In this document: positions 1 through 12,191 of the stretch, piece by piece
Numbering within the stretch: the first letter of the stretch is position 1
Layout: every line of letters starts with the position of its first letter
Source of the DNA: Candidatus Tenderia electrophaga
Lineage (GTDB): Bacteria; Pseudomonadota; Gammaproteobacteria; Tenderiales; Tenderiaceae
Length of the DNA stretch: 64,000 nt
Reading direction: 5' to 3'
Assembly: GCA_001447805.1 (NCBI GenBank)
Contig: CP013099.1
Location: 2,179,181-2,243,180 of the forward strand
Notes under the pieces: generated by a model
The model's database searches: none
Told to the model about the DNA's origin: nothing
What the model saw: only the letters and a program-made list of their open reading frames with translations
Position numbers and translations under genes: made by a program

Positions 1-1809
1 GCTCAGCAACTGGGTCAGCCTGTCTTTATTGCCCTCCTGGTACACTACCGGATCGGTCAGCGCCTGTTCCACATCGTCGAGTTCGGCCATCAGTTTATCC
101 AAGGCCGCCTCCAGGGATTTAAGCCTGTTTTGCAGGGGTTGTAGGCGTTTGCGCCGCTCGGCCTGGTGTCTCCGGATTTGCTTCTTGGATAGACTGGCCG
201 CCTCTCCTCGCGTTTGCTGACCCGCGCAGGTACTGTCATTAAGCCGTTTGGATAACCACTCACGGTAGTCGTCCAAATCGCCGCCAAAACTGTGTACCTG
301 TCCGTCAGCGACCAGCAAGAAATCGTCGCAGACACTGCGCAGCATGTGGCGATCGTGAGACACGATCACCATGGCGCCCGGATAGTCCTGCAACGCCATG
401 CCCAGGGCCAGGCGCATCTCGATATCCAGGTGATTAGTGGGTTCATCCAGCAACAACAGATTGGGACGTTGATACACCAGCAGGGCCAGGACCAGGCGCG
501 CCTTCTCACCGCCGGAAAAATCGGCCACCTGCTGGTCCACCCGTTGACCGCTAAAACCGAAACCGCCGAGGTAATCGCGCAGCGATTGCTCCGTCACCTG
601 CGGCGCCAATCGCCGCAGGTGCTGAAACGGTGTCTCGGCCAGCGTGAGCTGCTCCAGTTGATGCTGGGCGAAATAGCCCACAGCCAGATCCTTGGCGCGC
701 GTCAACTCGCCCGCCTGCGGCGTCAGCGCGCCGGCCAACAGCTTGATCAGGGTGGATTTGCCCGCGCCGTTGGCACCCAACAGACCGAGCCGGTCACCCG
801 GCGCCAAGCCCATCTCAATGCCGTCCAGCAGGCGGGTGTCGCCATAGCCGGCCGCCACCTGATCCAGCCGCAACAGCGGATTGGGCAATTTTAACGGCGT
901 ACAGAACTGAAAATGAAAGGGGGAATCCACATGGGCCTGGGCGATCGTCTCCATGCGCGCCAGCATCTTGAGCCGGCTTTGCGCCTGCTTGGCTTTGGTA
1001 GCCTGGGCGCGAAAGCGATCCACAAAGCTGCGCACATGGGCGATCTCGCGCTGTTGCTTGTCGAAGGCGGCCTGTTGCTGGCGCAGCTGCTCGGCGCGAG
1101 CTGTTTCGAAATCGCTGTAGTTGCCGCTGTAGAGCTGGATGCTTTGGTGTTCCACGTGGGCGATCTGGTCCACCACCGTATCGAGAAAATCACGATCATG
1201 GGAGATCAACAATAGGGTGCCGGGATAGGCACGCAGCCAATCCTGCAGCCAGATGACGGCATCCAGGTCGAGGTGGTTGGTGGGTTCGTCCAGCAGCAAC
1301 AGGTCGGAACGGCACATGAGCGCCTGGGCCAGATTGAGGCGCATGCGCCAACCGCCGGAGAACTCGCGCACCACTGTGTTTTCCTGAGCAGTGCTAAACC
1401 CCAGGCCGCGCAGCAGACGGGCTGCCCGGGCGCGGGCGCTGTACCCGTCGATGGCATCGAAACGGGCGTGCAGCTGGCCCTGGCGATGGCCGTCAGCGGC
1501 CGACTCGGCCTGGACCAGCGCTGCCTCGATACGACGCAGCTCGGCATCGCCGTCCATGACATAGTCGATGGCGGCGCGCTCCAGCGCCGGCGTCTCCTGG
1601 GCCACATGGGCCAACTCCAATCCTGCCGGCATGGAGAACTCACCCTGATCAGTCTGCAATTCGTCGCGGATCAGGGCGAACAGGCTGGACTTGCCCGTGC
1701 CATTGGCGCCGGTAATCCCCACCCTGCGCCCCGCATGGATAATCATATTGACCTGTTGGAACAGCAAACGCGGGCCGCGACGCAGGGCGACATCGGTGAA
1801 ATTCAGCAT
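1..1809 (-). CDS. yheS: ABC-F family ATPase YheS, C-terminus cut by window edge
   Basis: A soluble ABC-F protein with two ATPase domains. The family acts on the ribosome, binding near the E site rather than in a transporter. The minus-strand frame from the ATG at 1809 stays open through base 1, giving 603 residues; E. coli YheS has about 637, so only a short C-terminal piece is missing. The first Walker A is GANGTGKS (residues 34-41) and its signature is FSGGWRMRLNLAQAL. A linker rich in charged residues follows, then a second Walker A GANGAGKST, signature FSGGEKARLVLAL and Walker B LLLLDEPTNHLD. Close match to E. coli YheS along the whole length, so YheS is preferred to Uup. It is divergent from the endonuclease IV remnant. 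The exact cellular role of YheS is poorly known. Confidence 0.93.
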   Translation of the reverse strand, partial: MLNFTDVALRRGPRLLFQQVNMIIHAGRRVGITGANGTGKSSLFALIRDELQTDQGEFSMPAGLELAHVAQETPALERAAIDYVMDGDAELRRIEAALVQAESAADGHRQGQLHARFDAIDGYSARARAARLLRGLGFSTAQENTVVREFSGGWRMRLNLAQALMCRSDLLLLDEPTNHLDLDAVIWLQDWLRAYPGTLLLISHDRDFLDTVVDQIAHVEHQSIQLYSGNYSDFETARAEQLRQQQAAFDKQQREIAHVRSFVDRFRAQATKAKQAQSRLKMLARMETIAQAHVDSPFHFQFCTPLKLPNPLLRLDQVAAGYGDTRLLDGIEMGLAPGDRLGLLGANGAGKSTLIKLLAGALTPQAGELTRAKDLAVGYFAQHQLEQLTLAETPFQHLRRLAPQVTEQSLRDYLGGFGFSGQRVDQQVADFSGGEKARLVLALLVYQRPNLLLLDEPTNHLDIEMRLALGMALQDYPGAMVIVSHDRHMLRSVCDDFLLVADGQVHSFGGDLDDYREWLSKRLNDSTCAGQQTRGEAASLSKKQIRRHQAERRKRLQPLQNRLKSLEAALDKLMAELDDVEQALTDPVVYQEGNKDRLTQLLS

Positions 1810-1878
1810 GGGCGCAGTGTATCAGCCCCACCGCTGCGCCACCATATAGGGCCCTTGTGAAGTTGAAAGTGATAGACC

Positions 1879-2547
1879 ATGAAATATGTCGGGGCCCATG
1901 TCAGCGCCTCAGGCGGCGTGGAAAACGCCCCGTTCAATGCCCATTCATGCCCGTGCCTTCGCCCTGCTCACCAAGCACCAGCGCCAGTGGAGCGCCAAGC
2001 CGTTGTCTGCAGCGAATATCCAGGCGTTCCAGGCCAATCTGACCAAGCTGGCATCGCCCCGGAACAGGTCCTGCCCCATGATCGTTATCTCATCAAAGCT
2101 GGGTCATCCCGAAAAGGTGGGGCTGGAAAAATCGCGCTTGGCCTTTCTCGACGAGATGCAGCGCTGTGCGCAATTGGGATTGACCCTGCTCAATTTCCAT
2201 CCCGGCTCACACCTGAACTGAACCTAATCGGCGTCGACCAGTGCCTGGGCCGCATCGCCGAGTCCATCAATATCGCCCTGGACCAAACCACGGGCGTCAC
2301 CGCGGTGATTAAAAACACCGCCGGCCAGGGCACTAAGCTGGGCTATCACCTCGAACACCTGGCCCAGATCATCGACCAGGTGGAGGATAAGACCCGGATG
2401 GGGGGGCTGTCTCGATACCTGCCACAGCTTGTGCGCCGGGTATGAGCTGCGCAGCAGCCGAGGCTTGGGACCAAACCTGTGCCGATTTTGAACGCATTGT
2501 CGGCTTTGAATATCTGAGGGGGATGCATCTCAACGATGACTATCATG
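1879..2547 (+). pseudogene. nfo: Endonuclease IV (nfo) pseudogene, multiply frameshifted and truncated
   Basis: Endonuclease IV is a zinc-dependent AP endonuclease of base-excision repair. The piece opens well (MKYVGAHVSASGG) but then family-conserved segments are spread over all three forward frames: FALLTKHQRQW in one frame, LPHDRYLI in another, LDEMQRCAQLGL and NFHPGSHL, then a stop at 2219-2221. Next come RIAESINIALDQ and NTAGQG in a further frame, CLDTCHSLCAGYEL in another and RGMHLND near 2525-2545. At least five frame changes are needed. Similarity ends after RGMHLND, so the last quarter, including the final metal ligands, is absent. Neighbouring genes are intact, which argues for true decay rather than poor sequence quality. 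No function is expected. Confidence 0.9.
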
Positions 2548-2662
2548 CGCCATTCAATGGCACTTTTGTCTACAATTACCCGTATTCGCAGGCGATACAG
2601 CCTGGCATTGAGTTGGGGTGTGCCGCCGAAAACCGTCCCGTGGAACGGACAAGGAGGATACG

Positions 2663-3526
2663 ATGAAACCACTGATACATGCCGGCCTCATCACCTTGGG
2701 GGCCTGTCTGTGTCTGGGTAGCGAGGCCGCATTGGCCGGGCTGTTCGACAAATTCAAGGAAAAGGCCGAGGCGGCAATCGCCGAGCAAAAAGCCGAGGTC
2801 GAGGTCGAGGATGCGTCCTCCCAGCCCACTGCGGCACCGGGACCCGGCGAATCCCCAAACAATCCCGCATCTGCGTCAGGCCAGACGGCCCTAGCTACCG
2901 TGAATGGTACGCCCACTGAGGCCGCACGCGCCTATCTCTTGATTCATTATAATCCCCAGGTACTCGACGAGGATCGCTGGCTCAAACTCCTGGCCCGGCG
3001 TACGTATCCGAGTGTACGCGACTGGATCTCCTCGGATGAATTCAGATGGCGGCGGGAACGGGACACGATCAGGTCCGCATTGCGCAATGCCGCCGAGGAG
3101 GTCCCGATGCGCTACGACATCACCCCTTGGCCCGATGCGGGCCCGACGGTCATACTGGGAAAATACGATTTCGATAGCGCAGCGTTTGGCATGTCTGGGG
3201 TTCACTGGCCCTGGGGACGAGATAATCCCGTGAGGTCGCTGTCTGTCCCGGTCGACAAGGCCGAACAATTGGCGGCCGCCTTTGGGGAACAGCCGCGCAA
3301 CCTCTATGGTAAATATACGCTCGTTGTCAACGGTGCCGAGTTGGACAACAGAGATCGCCACGGCCGCGGCGATCTCTGGCGCAGCGTCATCTGGGACGAC
3401 CGCATCGACAAGATCGACTTTTACATACGCAAAGGGTTCCAAGGCGAGACGCCCGAGGACTATGAATACGCCTTAAGCCTGGATACCCGTCAGTTCAGAT
3501 CCGAAAACCCGACCGTTGGTCCTTGA
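2663..3526 (+). CDS. Exported protein of unknown function
   Basis: A 287-residue protein I do not recognise. The start at 2663 is chosen because an AAGGAGG ribosome-binding site lies just upstream (about 2649-2656) and the product then begins with a clear signal peptide (MKPLIHAG..., hydrophobic stretch, cleavage near ALA at 23-25). After it come a short charged helix (residues about 26-48), a Pro/Ser/Ala-rich linker (about 50-80) and a mixed folded domain with many Trp, Arg and Asp residues. No cysteine remains in the mature part, no lipobox and no further membrane segment is seen, so a periplasmic location is likely. It stands alone between the nfo remnant and convergent genes. No function is proposed. 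Confidence 0.75.
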   Translation: MKPLIHAGLITLGACLCLGSEAALAGLFDKFKEKAEAAIAEQKAEVEVEDASSQPTAAPGPGESPNNPASASGQTALATVNGTPTEAARAYLLIHYNPQVLDEDRWLKLLARRTYPSVRDWISSDEFRWRRERDTIRSALRNAAEEVPMRYDITPWPDAGPTVILGKYDFDSAAFGMSGVHWPWGRDNPVRSLSVPVDKAEQLAAAFGEQPRNLYGKYTLVVNGAELDNRDRHGRGDLWRSVIWDDRIDKIDFYIRKGFQGETPEDYEYALSLDTRQFRSENPTVGP

Positions 3527-3633
3527 CTCGCGAATAATACAGCGGGCCACCCGCGGCGCGGCTGGGGTCTATTGGTGCCGTACTGCCGGCCGCTGGCATG
3601 CACGTCTGACAGGGCGTCGGTGGATATCCTGGA

Positions 3634-4176
3634 TCAAAATCCAGAACCGGGAGATTGAATAAACGCCCGCTCCTCATCGGTGGACTCACGCCCTAGAATG
3701 GCGTTGCGATGGGGGTAGCGGCCAAAGCGGTCGATTATGGCCTTGTGCTGGATTTCAAATCTGTAATTATCTTCCAGGCCCGGCGCCTTGAACAATTCGA
3801 CCGCACATTCATGGATCAAGGCGGATTCGCTATGCATGTAGGGCATATACAGAAAGGCACGCTGTTTGGCCGATAGCGACTTGTCCGCACCCTGGGCGAC
3901 GGCCTCCTGTGCCAAGGCCAGGGCCAGCTCGTCATAGGCGAAGGCCTGGGGACGATCGCGGAAGATGTTGCGGGAAAACTGATCCAGTAACAGGATCTCG
4001 GCCAGGCGCCCCTGCGGCGCTTGGCGCCACGCAAACAACTCGCAACACGCCGCTTGGGCATGCAAGGCCGCGAACCGCTGTGTCACGATTCGATCAAAAC
4101 CGGCGTCTTTACCGAACCAGCGCTTGGGTTCGATCTCATCAAACCAGAATGCGATAACCGCTTGATAGGCCGCCAT
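3634..4176 (-). CDS. DUF924 family protein
   Basis: A 180-residue member of the DUF924 family, mostly helical and TPR-like in fold. Typical features are the opening VIAFWFDEIEPKRWFGKD, the central LLLDQFSRNIFRDRPQAFAYD and the RAFLYMPYMHSE segment. The length is normal and the protein is probably cytoplasmic. The biochemical role of the family is not established. The ATG at 4176 shares its A with the TGA stop of cysG (TGATG), so the two genes are translationally coupled and this is the last gene of the crcB-DUF190-serS-cysG operon. Confidence 0.9.
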   Translation of the reverse strand: MAAYQAVIAFWFDEIEPKRWFGKDAGFDRIVTQRFAALHAQAACCELFAWRQAPQGRLAEILLLDQFSRNIFRDRPQAFAYDELALALAQEAVAQGADKSLSAKQRAFLYMPYMHSESALIHECAVELFKAPGLEDNYRFEIQHKAIIDRFGRYPHRNAILGRESTDEERAFIQSPGSGF

Positions 4177-5567
4177 CAGGATACGGGGTCGAACCAGTTG
4201 AGCTGATCATGCAACCGCACCACCTCCCCGATGATTAACAACGTGGGCGCATGGACCTCGTGTTGCGCCACTACCTGGGGCAGATCGGCCAGCGTGCCGG
4301 TGATCACCCGCTGCGCGGGCGTCGTGCCCTGCTGAATCAAGGCCGCCGGCATGGTGGCCGCCATGCCGTGCGCTATCAATCGATCACAAATGATCTGCAG
4401 CCCCGCCAGGCCCATGTAGACCACCACCGTCTGGCGCGGTTGCACCAGTGTCTGCCATTCCAGGTCCACAGTACCGTCCTGAAGCTGGCCGGTGACAAAG
4501 ATCACTGATTGGGCGTAGTCGCGATGGGTCAGGGGAATACCGGCATAACTGGCACAACCGGCCGCGGCGGTGATCCCCGGAACCACTTGAAAAGGGATAC
4601 CCTGTTGCGCCAGGCCGCTGATCTCTTCGCCGCCACGGCCGAAGATGAACGGATCGCCACCCTTGAGCCTGAGCACCCGCTTGCCCTGCTTGGCCAGCTT
4701 GATGAGCATGCCGTTGATCTCTTCCTGACGCAGGGCATGGTAGGCACGCTTCTTACCGACGTAGATCTGCTCCGCCTCGCGTCGCACCAGGCTCAGAATC
4801 TCCGGCGCCACCAGGCGGTCATAGAGCACCACGTCGGCCTGTTGCATCAGGCGCAGGGCACGAAAGGTAAGCAGATCCGGGTCACCCGGACCGGCGCCCA
4901 CCAGATAGACTTCACCCTTGGCCAGCTGTGCGCTGTCGGCCTGATCGATGGCCGCTTGCAGGGCCTGCTCGGCCTGCGTGTCTTTGTTGGCATACACCAA
5001 TTCGGCGATGGGGCCTTGCACCACTTGCTCCCAAAACCGGCGTCGCTGGGCCAGGGTCTTAAAACGCTGTTTCACCGGTTCGCGAAAGCGCCCCAGTAAT
5101 TCGGCGAAACGACCGTAGGAGGCCGGGATCAAGGTCTCCAGCCGGGCGCGCAGCAAACGCCCCAAGGTGGGCGAGGCGCCGCCGGTGGAGACCGCGACCA
5201 TCAGCGGCGAACGGTCGATGATGGACGGCAGAATAAACGTGCACAACTCCGGGGCATCGGCCACGTTTACCGGCATCCCGCGCTGGCGTGCATCCAGGGA
5301 GACCCGGCGGTTCACCGCTTCGTCACTGGTGGCGGCGATCGCCAGGATCGCACCTTCCAGTTCAGCCGCTTGATAGGCGGCAGCGATGTGATCGATCCGC
5401 CCTTGCTGTTCCATTTGCCGCAATGCATCACACAATTCGGGCGCCACCACGCGCACCTGGGCCTGCGCGCGTAGCAACAGTCCCACCTTGCGCGCCGCCA
5501 CCTCGCCGCCGCCCACCACCAACACCGGGCGCCCCTTGAGGTCGATGAAGATAGGCAGAAAATCCAT
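4176..5567 (-). CDS. cysG: Siroheme synthase, trifunctional
   Basis: Makes siroheme, the cofactor of sulfite and nitrite reductases, from uroporphyrinogen III. The N-terminal half is the precorrin-2 dehydrogenase/ferrochelatase, with the NAD-binding motif [18 protein letters not shown] near residue 15 and the [14 protein letters not shown] segment near 128. The C-terminal half, from about residue 215, is the SAM-dependent uroporphyrinogen III methyltransferase, with [15 protein letters not shown], the [15 protein letters not shown] segment and [16 protein letters not shown]. At 463 residues it is full length compared with E. coli CysG (457). It starts 6 bases after the serS stop and is coupled to the DUF924 gene, so it belongs to the serS operon. 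Confidence 0.96.
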   Translation of the reverse strand: MDFLPIFIDLKGRPVLVVGGGEVAARKVGLLLRAQAQVRVVAPELCDALRQMEQQGRIDHIAAAYQAAELEGAILAIAATSDEAVNRRVSLDARQRGMPVNVADAPELCTFILPSIIDRSPLMVAVSTGGASPTLGRLLRARLETLIPASYGRFAELLGRFREPVKQRFKTLAQRRRFWEQVVQGPIAELVYANKDTQAEQALQAAIDQADSAQLAKGEVYLVGAGPGDPDLLTFRALRLMQQADVVLYDRLVAPEILSLVRREAEQIYVGKKRAYHALRQEEINGMLIKLAKQGKRVLRLKGGDPFIFGRGGEEISGLAQQGIPFQVVPGITAAAGCASYAGIPLTHRDYAQSVIFVTGQLQDGTVDLEWQTLVQPRQTVVVYMGLAGLQIICDRLIAHGMAATMPAALIQQGTTPAQRVITGTLADLPQVVAQHEVHAPTLLIIGEVVRLHDQLNWFDPVS

Positions 5568-5573
5568 GCCCAG

Positions 5574-6863
<1,290 letters not shown>

Positions 6864-6866
6864 TTA

Positions 6867-7184
6867 TTAATGCGCTTCTTGTTCGTTCACCCACGCCGAC
6901 CATTTCAGCATGTGGCGCGGTTTAATAATGTTGTTCAAATGTTCCAGAATCTTTTCCACCTTGGTCGGCTCATCGAAAAACTCAACCACCAGCGGTAGAT
7001 CCAGCGACAAGTCGGTGAGTGAAGCGGTGTGCATGCGGCCATCGTTGCCATAACCGCTAATACCGCGAAATACCGAAACGCCTTTCACCTTTTCCCAGTC
7101 GTGCAGGCGCTTCATTAGATTTTCCAGATGGCTGTCCTTCTCGCTGAGATAGATGCGCACCATGGTCACTTCGATCATATTCAT
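6867..7184 (-). CDS. DUF190 family protein
   Basis: A 105-residue DUF190 protein, a small ferredoxin-like fold related to PII-type regulators. The frame is open further upstream, but the ATG at 7184 is chosen: it gives the family opening MNMIEVTMVRIYLSEKD and has AGGGAG 6-11 bases ahead. Family segments include GVSVFRGISGYG and LPLVVEFFDEP. The ATG overlaps the crcB stop by four bases (ATGA). The tight crcB-DUF190 pairing is common in bacteria and suggests a role linked to fluoride export or its control, but no activity can be read from the sequence. Confidence 0.92.
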   Translation of the reverse strand: MNMIEVTMVRIYLSEKDSHLENLMKRLHDWEKVKGVSVFRGISGYGNDGRMHTASLTDLSLDLPLVVEFFDEPTKVEKILEHLNNIIKPRHMLKWSAWVNEQEAH

Positions 7185-7552
7185 ATCTGTCTCCCTGCGA
7201 TAACACCGGCCCAGGCGGCACCGACGCACAGCACCACACTGAGGGCGGCATTGGTCAATGCCTTGGCATGCTCGCCGGTCTCGATCAGGTTCAAGGTTTC
7301 GATGGAAAAGGTGGAAAAGGTAGTAAAGCCGCCCAACACACCGATCAGAATGGCGGCGCGCCATTCGGGGCCGAGGCTGAGACGTTCGATCAGCAATACC
7401 GACAGCACACCCATCAACAAGGATCCCAACACGTTGACTATCAGCGTGCCATAAGGGAACCCACGACCGAGCCAGCTGTAGACCCAACCGGACATGAGGA
7501 AGCGCAGTACTGCGCCGATAGCGCCGCCGGTGGCGATGGCCAGGAGTTGCAT
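7181..7552 (-). CDS. crcB: Fluoride ion channel CrcB/Fluc
   Basis: A 123-residue membrane protein that forms dual-topology dimers exporting fluoride. Four transmembrane segments are visible (about residues 3-21, 33-55, 65-85, 96-118). Family marks include GGAIGAVLRFLMSGW at the N-terminus, GTLIVNVLGSLLMGVL with the conserved Asn, and GVLGGFTTFSTFSIE, the TFSTF track that lines the fluoride pathway. It is the first gene of the five-gene minus-strand operon. I looked for a fluoride riboswitch in the upstream 240 bases and did not find a convincing one. Confidence 0.96.
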   Translation of the reverse strand: MQLLAIATGGAIGAVLRFLMSGWVYSWLGRGFPYGTLIVNVLGSLLMGVLSVLLIERLSLGPEWRAAILIGVLGGFTTFSTFSIETLNLIETGEHAKALTNAALSVVLCVGAAWAGVIAGRQI

Positions 7553-7795
7553 TATTTTAGCCCTTCACCCGAATCCCTTGCATGTTCTATTTTTTGTGTC
7601 ATGACCTGGAAATGTATTGATTATAGACGTGGCAGATGCTCCAGCCCTTGGCAGGACTTGGGTCGTCGCGCCCTTCTCGACTTAACCCCGAACAGTTGCT
7701 GGGCCCTTTCTCCTCGAAGGGGAGCGGAAAATATCCGCGCCAACTTTTTGTAATGGTACCACCATCAGGTATTGGGCCATGAAGCGCCAGCCGCG

Positions 7796-9112
7796 CTATT
7801 TTTTTGCCTTTCTATCCAACGCCTGCAAATGGGCCAACTTCTCGCCGATCTTGGCCTCCAAACCACGCGGGCTAGGCTGATAGTAGTGCCGTTCCGGCAT
7901 GTCCTCCGGAAAATAGCGTTCACCCGCGGCATAGGCCTCGGGTTCGTCATGGGCGTAGCGATAGGCCTTGCCGTAGTCCAATTCTTTCATGAGTTTGGTG
8001 GGCGCGTTGCGCAGATGAATCGGCACGTCGTGGGAACCATGTTGTTTGACATCGCTCATGGCCTTGTTAAAGGCCGTGTAAACGGCATTGCTCTTGGGCG
8101 CGCAGGCCAGATACAGCACTGCCTGGGCGATGGCCAATTCCCCTTCCGGACTGCCGAGACGCTCCTGCACGTCCCAGGCATTCAGACAAATCTCCAGCGC
8201 GCGGGGATCGGCGTTGCCGATATCCTCGCTGGCGATGCGCACTACCCGACGCGCCAAATAAAGCGGATCGCAGCCGCCGTCGATCATGCGCGCAAACCAA
8301 TACAGCGCGGCATTGGGATTGGAGCCGCGCACCGATTTGTGCAAGGCCGAGATCTGATCGTAGAAGGCCTCGCCCCCCTTATCGAAACGACGCGGCGCCC
8401 CACCCTGCAACACTTCGTTCAACAAATCCTCGCTGATCTCGTCCTCGGCCAGATCGGCCATAATGTCGAGGAAATTCAGCGCCCGGCGGGCATCGCCGTC
8501 GGCCACCTCGGCCAGGCGATCGCGCAACGCCTCGGCCATTTTCAGCGGCCGGCCGATGCCGCGCTGGGCATCGCTCAAGGCGCGGTCGACGATGCGGCGC
8601 ACGGCGTCGACGCCGAGACTGCGCAGCACGTACACCCGGGCGCGCGACAGCAAGGCGTTGTTCAGTTCAAACGAGGGATTCTCGGTGGTGGCGCCGATGA
8701 AGGTGAAGGTGCCGTCCTCCACATAGGGCAGGAAGGCGTCCTGCTGCGCCTTGTTAAAACGATGCACCTCGTCGACGAACAGCACGGTGGGTTTGCCCTC
8801 CATGTCGCGGGCGTATTGCGCCTTGTCCACCGCGGCGCGGATTTCCTTGACGCCGCCGAGTACGGCAGAGATGGCGATGAAGCGGGCCTTGGCTCGGCTG
8901 GCCAGCAGGCGCGCCAGGGTGGTCTTGCCAGTGCCCGGCGGGCCCCAGAAGATCATGGAGTGCAGGCGCTGGGATTCGATGGCCTGGCGCAGCGGTTTGC
9001 CAGGGCCGAGCAGATGCTCCTGGCCGGTGAAGTCATCCAGACTGCGCGGCCGCATACGGTCGGCCAGGGGCTGCCAGGCGTGACTATCGGCGTGTTCGAG
9101 CAAATCGGCCAT
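7796..9112 (-). CDS. rarA: Replication-associated recombination protein A
   Basis: A cytoplasmic AAA+ ATPase (also called MgsA) that works at stalled replication forks. The 438-residue product has Walker [15 protein letters not shown] near residue 57, Walker [19 protein letters not shown], sensor 1 [10 protein letters not shown] and the C-terminal tetramerisation region with [20 protein letters not shown] and GEAYRYAH-like residues. The C-terminal tail is lysine-rich (DRKAKK). It begins 5 bases after the lolA stop, so it is the last gene of ftsK-lolA-rarA, an order shared with E. coli. Confidence 0.96.
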   Translation of the reverse strand: MADLLEHADSHAWQPLADRMRPRSLDDFTGQEHLLGPGKPLRQAIESQRLHSMIFWGPPGTGKTTLARLLASRAKARFIAISAVLGGVKEIRAAVDKAQYARDMEGKPTVLFVDEVHRFNKAQQDAFLPYVEDGTFTFIGATTENPSFELNNALLSRARVYVLRSLGVDAVRRIVDRALSDAQRGIGRPLKMAEALRDRLAEVADGDARRALNFLDIMADLAEDEISEDLLNEVLQGGAPRRFDKGGEAFYDQISALHKSVRGSNPNAALYWFARMIDGGCDPLYLARRVVRIASEDIGNADPRALEICLNAWDVQERLGSPEGELAIAQAVLYLACAPKSNAVYTAFNKAMSDVKQHGSHDVPIHLRNAPTKLMKELDYGKAYRYAHDEPEAYAAGERYFPEDMPERHYYQPSPRGLEAKIGEKLAHLQALDRKAKK

Positions 9113-9117
9113 GGGCG

Positions 9118-9738
9118 TTACTTGGTTTCGTCGATCACATCCACGCCCTGCGGAATATCCAGACGGAAGCTGTCGGCGGGGTAGTCCTTATTCAATACTA
9201 CATTGTCGAAGCGAATGCGGGTGAACTGGCCGAAGCTGTCCTTAAGCTCCATGGCGTGGATGACATCATCTTCCAGCAATAGGTAAATGGACTCGAAGCC
9301 ACTGTCAGGTCGTTTGGGCACCAGCTCGAACCAATCACGGCCTTCGCGCGTCAGTGCCAGCACATCAAACTGTTCACTGAGCTGCCCCGCCCCGCTCAAT
9401 AGGCTGGCGGGGGTATTGGCCATGGTCTGATCCTGGGGCTTGATGGTGACCTGTTCCAGATCCACATCGTAGAGCCAGATCTTTGTGCCGTCGGCGACAA
9501 TGTGCTGCTCGTAGGGTTGTTGGTAATCCCAACGGAACTTGCCCGGCCGCTGGATAATCACCCGCCCCTGGGACCGTTGCTTCAATTGATTGCCGGGGGC
9601 ATAGACGCCCTGCGTAAAATCGGCGCCCAGACTCGATAAACCACTGAAAAATGCCTGCAGCGCCTCGTCATCGGCGGCTGAGACGGTGCTGGAAAACAGC
9701 GACACACATAACACTAACAACAGGGTTCGCGGCGACAT
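9118..9738 (-). CDS. lolA: Outer-membrane lipoprotein carrier LolA
   Basis: Periplasmic chaperone that takes lipoproteins released by LolCDE and hands them to LolB at the outer membrane. The frame could open at a TTG at 9744, but the ATG at 9738 has AAGGA 7-11 bases upstream and is preferred; it gives 206 residues. Signal peptide [22 protein letters not shown] is followed by the family features [33 protein letters not shown] and the C-terminal [20 protein letters not shown]. The ribosome-binding site lies inside the end of ftsK. Two LolA-like paralogs occur elsewhere in the window (23855-24691 and 63235-64000). Confidence 0.95.
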   Translation of the reverse strand: MSPRTLLLVLCVSLFSSTVSAADDEALQAFFSGLSSLGADFTQGVYAPGNQLKQRSQGRVIIQRPGKFRWDYQQPYEQHIVADGTKIWLYDVDLEQVTIKPQDQTMANTPASLLSGAGQLSEQFDVLALTREGRDWFELVPKRPDSGFESIYLLLEDDVIHAMELKDSFGQFTRIRFDNVVLNKDYPADSFRLDIPQGVDVIDETK

Positions 9739-9740
9739 AA

Positions 9741-12029
9741 TCAATCCTTGACGGGGGGTGGCGCCATCACTTCACGGCTGCCGTTGGACTGCATGGGGCC
9801 GACCACGCCGGCACGCTCCATATCTTCCACCATGCGCGCGGCGCGGTTGTAGCCGATCTTGAGGCGGCGTTGGATGCCCGACACCGAGGCACGGCGAGTC
9901 TCCGTGACGATCTGCACCGCCTGGTCGTAGAGCGGATCGGCCTCTTCGCCGCCGTCCAGGCCCATGATGTCGCCGCCGTCGTTGGCCGGGCCTTCCAAAA
10001 TCTCGTCGATATACTCCGGTGCGCCGCTTTCTTTGAGCGAATTCACCACATTGTGCACCTCGTGGTCGGCGACAAAGGCGCCATGGACGCGTGTCGGAAT
10101 GCTGGTGCCGCCCGGCAAATAGAGCATATCGCCGTGGCCCAGCAATTGCTCGGCCCCCATTTGGTCGAGGATGGTGCGTGAGTCGATCTTGGAGGACACC
10201 TGGAAGGCGATGCGGGTGGGGATATTGGCCTTGATCAGGCCCGTGAGCACATCCACCGAGGGGCGCTGGGTGGCCAGCAACAGATGGACGCCGGAGGCAC
10301 GCGCCTTTTGCGCCAGGCGCGCAATCAGCTCTTCCACCTTCTTGCCGACCACCATCATCATATCGGCCAACTCGTCCACCACCACCACAATATAGGGCAA
10401 AGGCGCCAGGGTGGGCCGTTCGTCCTCAGGTGACAGGACCTCGGCCAGGGGATCCGGGATGGCCGCGCCGGCGTCGATGGCCTCCTTCACCTTCTTGTTG
10501 TAACCGGTGATATTGCGCACCCCGAGTGCCGCCATCAATTTGTAACGCCGATCCATCTCGGCCACACACCAGCGCAGGGCATTGGCGGCGTCCTTCATAT
10601 CGGTGACCACGGGCGCCAGCAGGTGGGGAATGCCCTCGTAGATGGACAGTTCCAGCATCTTGGGATCGATCATGATCATGCGCAGCTGCTCGGGCGCGGC
10701 CTTGAACAGCATACTCAGGATCATGGCGTTGACGGCCACTGATTTACCCGAGCCGGTGGTGCCGGCCACCAGCAGGTGGGGCATTTTGGCCAGGTCGGTC
10801 ACCACCGCGTGACCGGCGATATCCTTGCCCAGGGCCAGAGTCAGCGGCGAGGCGCTGGCATCATATTGCTTGGACTGGACGATCTCGCTGAGGCGCACGA
10901 TTTCGCGGTGCTCGTTGGGGATCTCCAGCCCCACCACCGACTTGCCGGGAATCACCTCGACAATGCGCACGCTCACCGCCGACAAGGCGCGCGCCAGGTC
11001 CTTGGACAGATTGGAGATCTGGCTCACCTTGACGCCCACCCCGGGCTGCATTTCAAAACGGGTGATCACCGGGCCGGGGTGCACCGCCACCACCTCGACC
11101 TCGATATTGAAATCCTGGAACTTGAGCTCGACCAGCCGCGACATGGCCTCCAGGGTCTCCTTGGATAAGCCCTTACCGCTGTGCGTGGCCACATCCAGAA
11201 TCGACAGCGACGGCAGGCCTTTGGGCGTGTCGCCTGCGAACAGTTTCTGCTGGCGCTCCTGCTCGACGCGCGGGCTTACCTCGACCTTTTGGATGATGGG
11301 TTCGATGCGCACCGGCTTGCGCTTTTCCACTTTCTCGACCGCGGTCCTGACTGTGGATTCACGCTGCTTCTTGTGTTTATAGGCGGCCCATTTTTCACGC
11401 AGGGCACCCACCCAACTGCGCAGCAGGATGGCCAACTCCAGACTCAAGCGGCCGGTGACATCCATCAGCCAAAGCCATGACAGGCCGGTGAACAGCGTCA
11501 CGCCGGTAAGGAATAAGGCCAGTAAAAACAGCGTCGCGCCGACAAAGCTGAAGGGTGCCACCAGGGTGCCCCCCACCACATCGCCGAGGATACCGCCAGC
11601 GTTGAGCGGCAGGGCCGTGGGGGTGCCAAAATGCAGCGTCGCCAAGCCGCAACCGGCGGTCACGGTGAGCACGAAGCCGCCGATGCGCAGCCCGAGTTCG
11701 TGCAGCACCACCGCGCCTTCCTGTTGACGCCCCTTGAACAACAGCCATCCGGTATAGGCGACCATGATGGGAAACAGGTAGGAAAAGTATCCAAACAGAT
11801 ACAGAAACACATCGGCGAACCAGGCGCCGGCGACGCCGCCGATGTTTTCCACTGTGCCGTTGACGCCGCTGTGCGACCAGCCGGGATCGCTCTCCGTATA
11901 GCTGCCCAGTGACACCGCCAAATAGAGCGCCACGGCACCGAAGACAAACAGCGCGCCCTCCCGCAATCCGTGGGTCACGGGGGCATTGGCCGCGCCGGGC
12001 TTGTCCTTTTTCCTTATCGCCTGTCCCAA
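9741..12029 (-). CDS. ftsK: DNA translocase FtsK
   Basis: Septal DNA pump that clears chromosome termini at division and activates XerCD at dif. The N-terminus has four membrane segments (residues about 28-195), then a short linker (about 200-290). The motor follows, with Walker [13 protein letters not shown], Walker [14 protein letters not shown] and the [16 protein letters not shown] motif. The C-terminal gamma winged helix that reads KOPS ends with [20 protein letters not shown]. At 762 residues the linker is far shorter than in E. coli (1329 residues), as in many other bacteria. No ATG is suitable; the TTG at 12029 is used with GGTGAG upstream. It is divergent from trxB, with about 296 bases between. 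Confidence 0.96.
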   Translation of the reverse strand: MGQAIRKKDKPGAANAPVTHGLREGALFVFGAVALYLAVSLGSYTESDPGWSHSGVNGTVENIGGVAGAWFADVFLYLFGYFSYLFPIMVAYTGWLLFKGRQQEGAVVLHELGLRIGGFVLTVTAGCGLATLHFGTPTALPLNAGGILGDVVGGTLVAPFSFVGATLFLLALFLTGVTLFTGLSWLWLMDVTGRLSLELAILLRSWVGALREKWAAYKHKKQRESTVRTAVEKVEKRKPVRIEPIIQKVEVSPRVEQERQQKLFAGDTPKGLPSLSILDVATHSGKGLSKETLEAMSRLVELKFQDFNIEVEVVAVHPGPVITRFEMQPGVGVKVSQISNLSKDLARALSAVSVRIVEVIPGKSVVGLEIPNEHREIVRLSEIVQSKQYDASASPLTLALGKDIAGHAVVTDLAKMPHLLVAGTTGSGKSVAVNAMILSMLFKAAPEQLRMIMIDPKMLELSIYEGIPHLLAPVVTDMKDAANALRWCVAEMDRRYKLMAALGVRNITGYNKKVKEAIDAGAAIPDPLAEVLSPEDERPTLAPLPYIVVVVDELADMMMVVGKKVEELIARLAQKARASGVHLLLATQRPSVDVLTGLIKANIPTRIAFQVSSKIDSRTILDQMGAEQLLGHGDMLYLPGGTSIPTRVHGAFVADHEVHNVVNSLKESGAPEYIDEILEGPANDGGDIMGLDGGEEADPLYDQAVQIVTETRRASVSGIQRRLKIGYNRAARMVEDMERAGVVGPMQSNGSREVMAPPPVKD

Positions 12030-12191
12030 GCTGAACTCACCTGTCTTGTATCGATTGACTCATTATGCGGAAAGCATCTTACTATTCAATACATTGCCGA
12101 GAAAATATCAAGCAAATACTTGGAAAAATGCGGCACCTATGCGGCGCACACCTCCGAGTGATTGATTTGGCACAAACGGGGCACGCTCTTT

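Noticed and set aside
891-1831. Several short minus-strand frames suggesting a broken yheS
   Set aside because: They are in other frames; the frame from the ATG at 1809 is open and matches YheS to base 1, so the gene is intact within the window.
7553-7795. Fluoride riboswitch upstream of crcB
   Set aside because: A GATGG appears, but the flanking stems and the conserved 3' element of the crcB motif could not be found in the right order.
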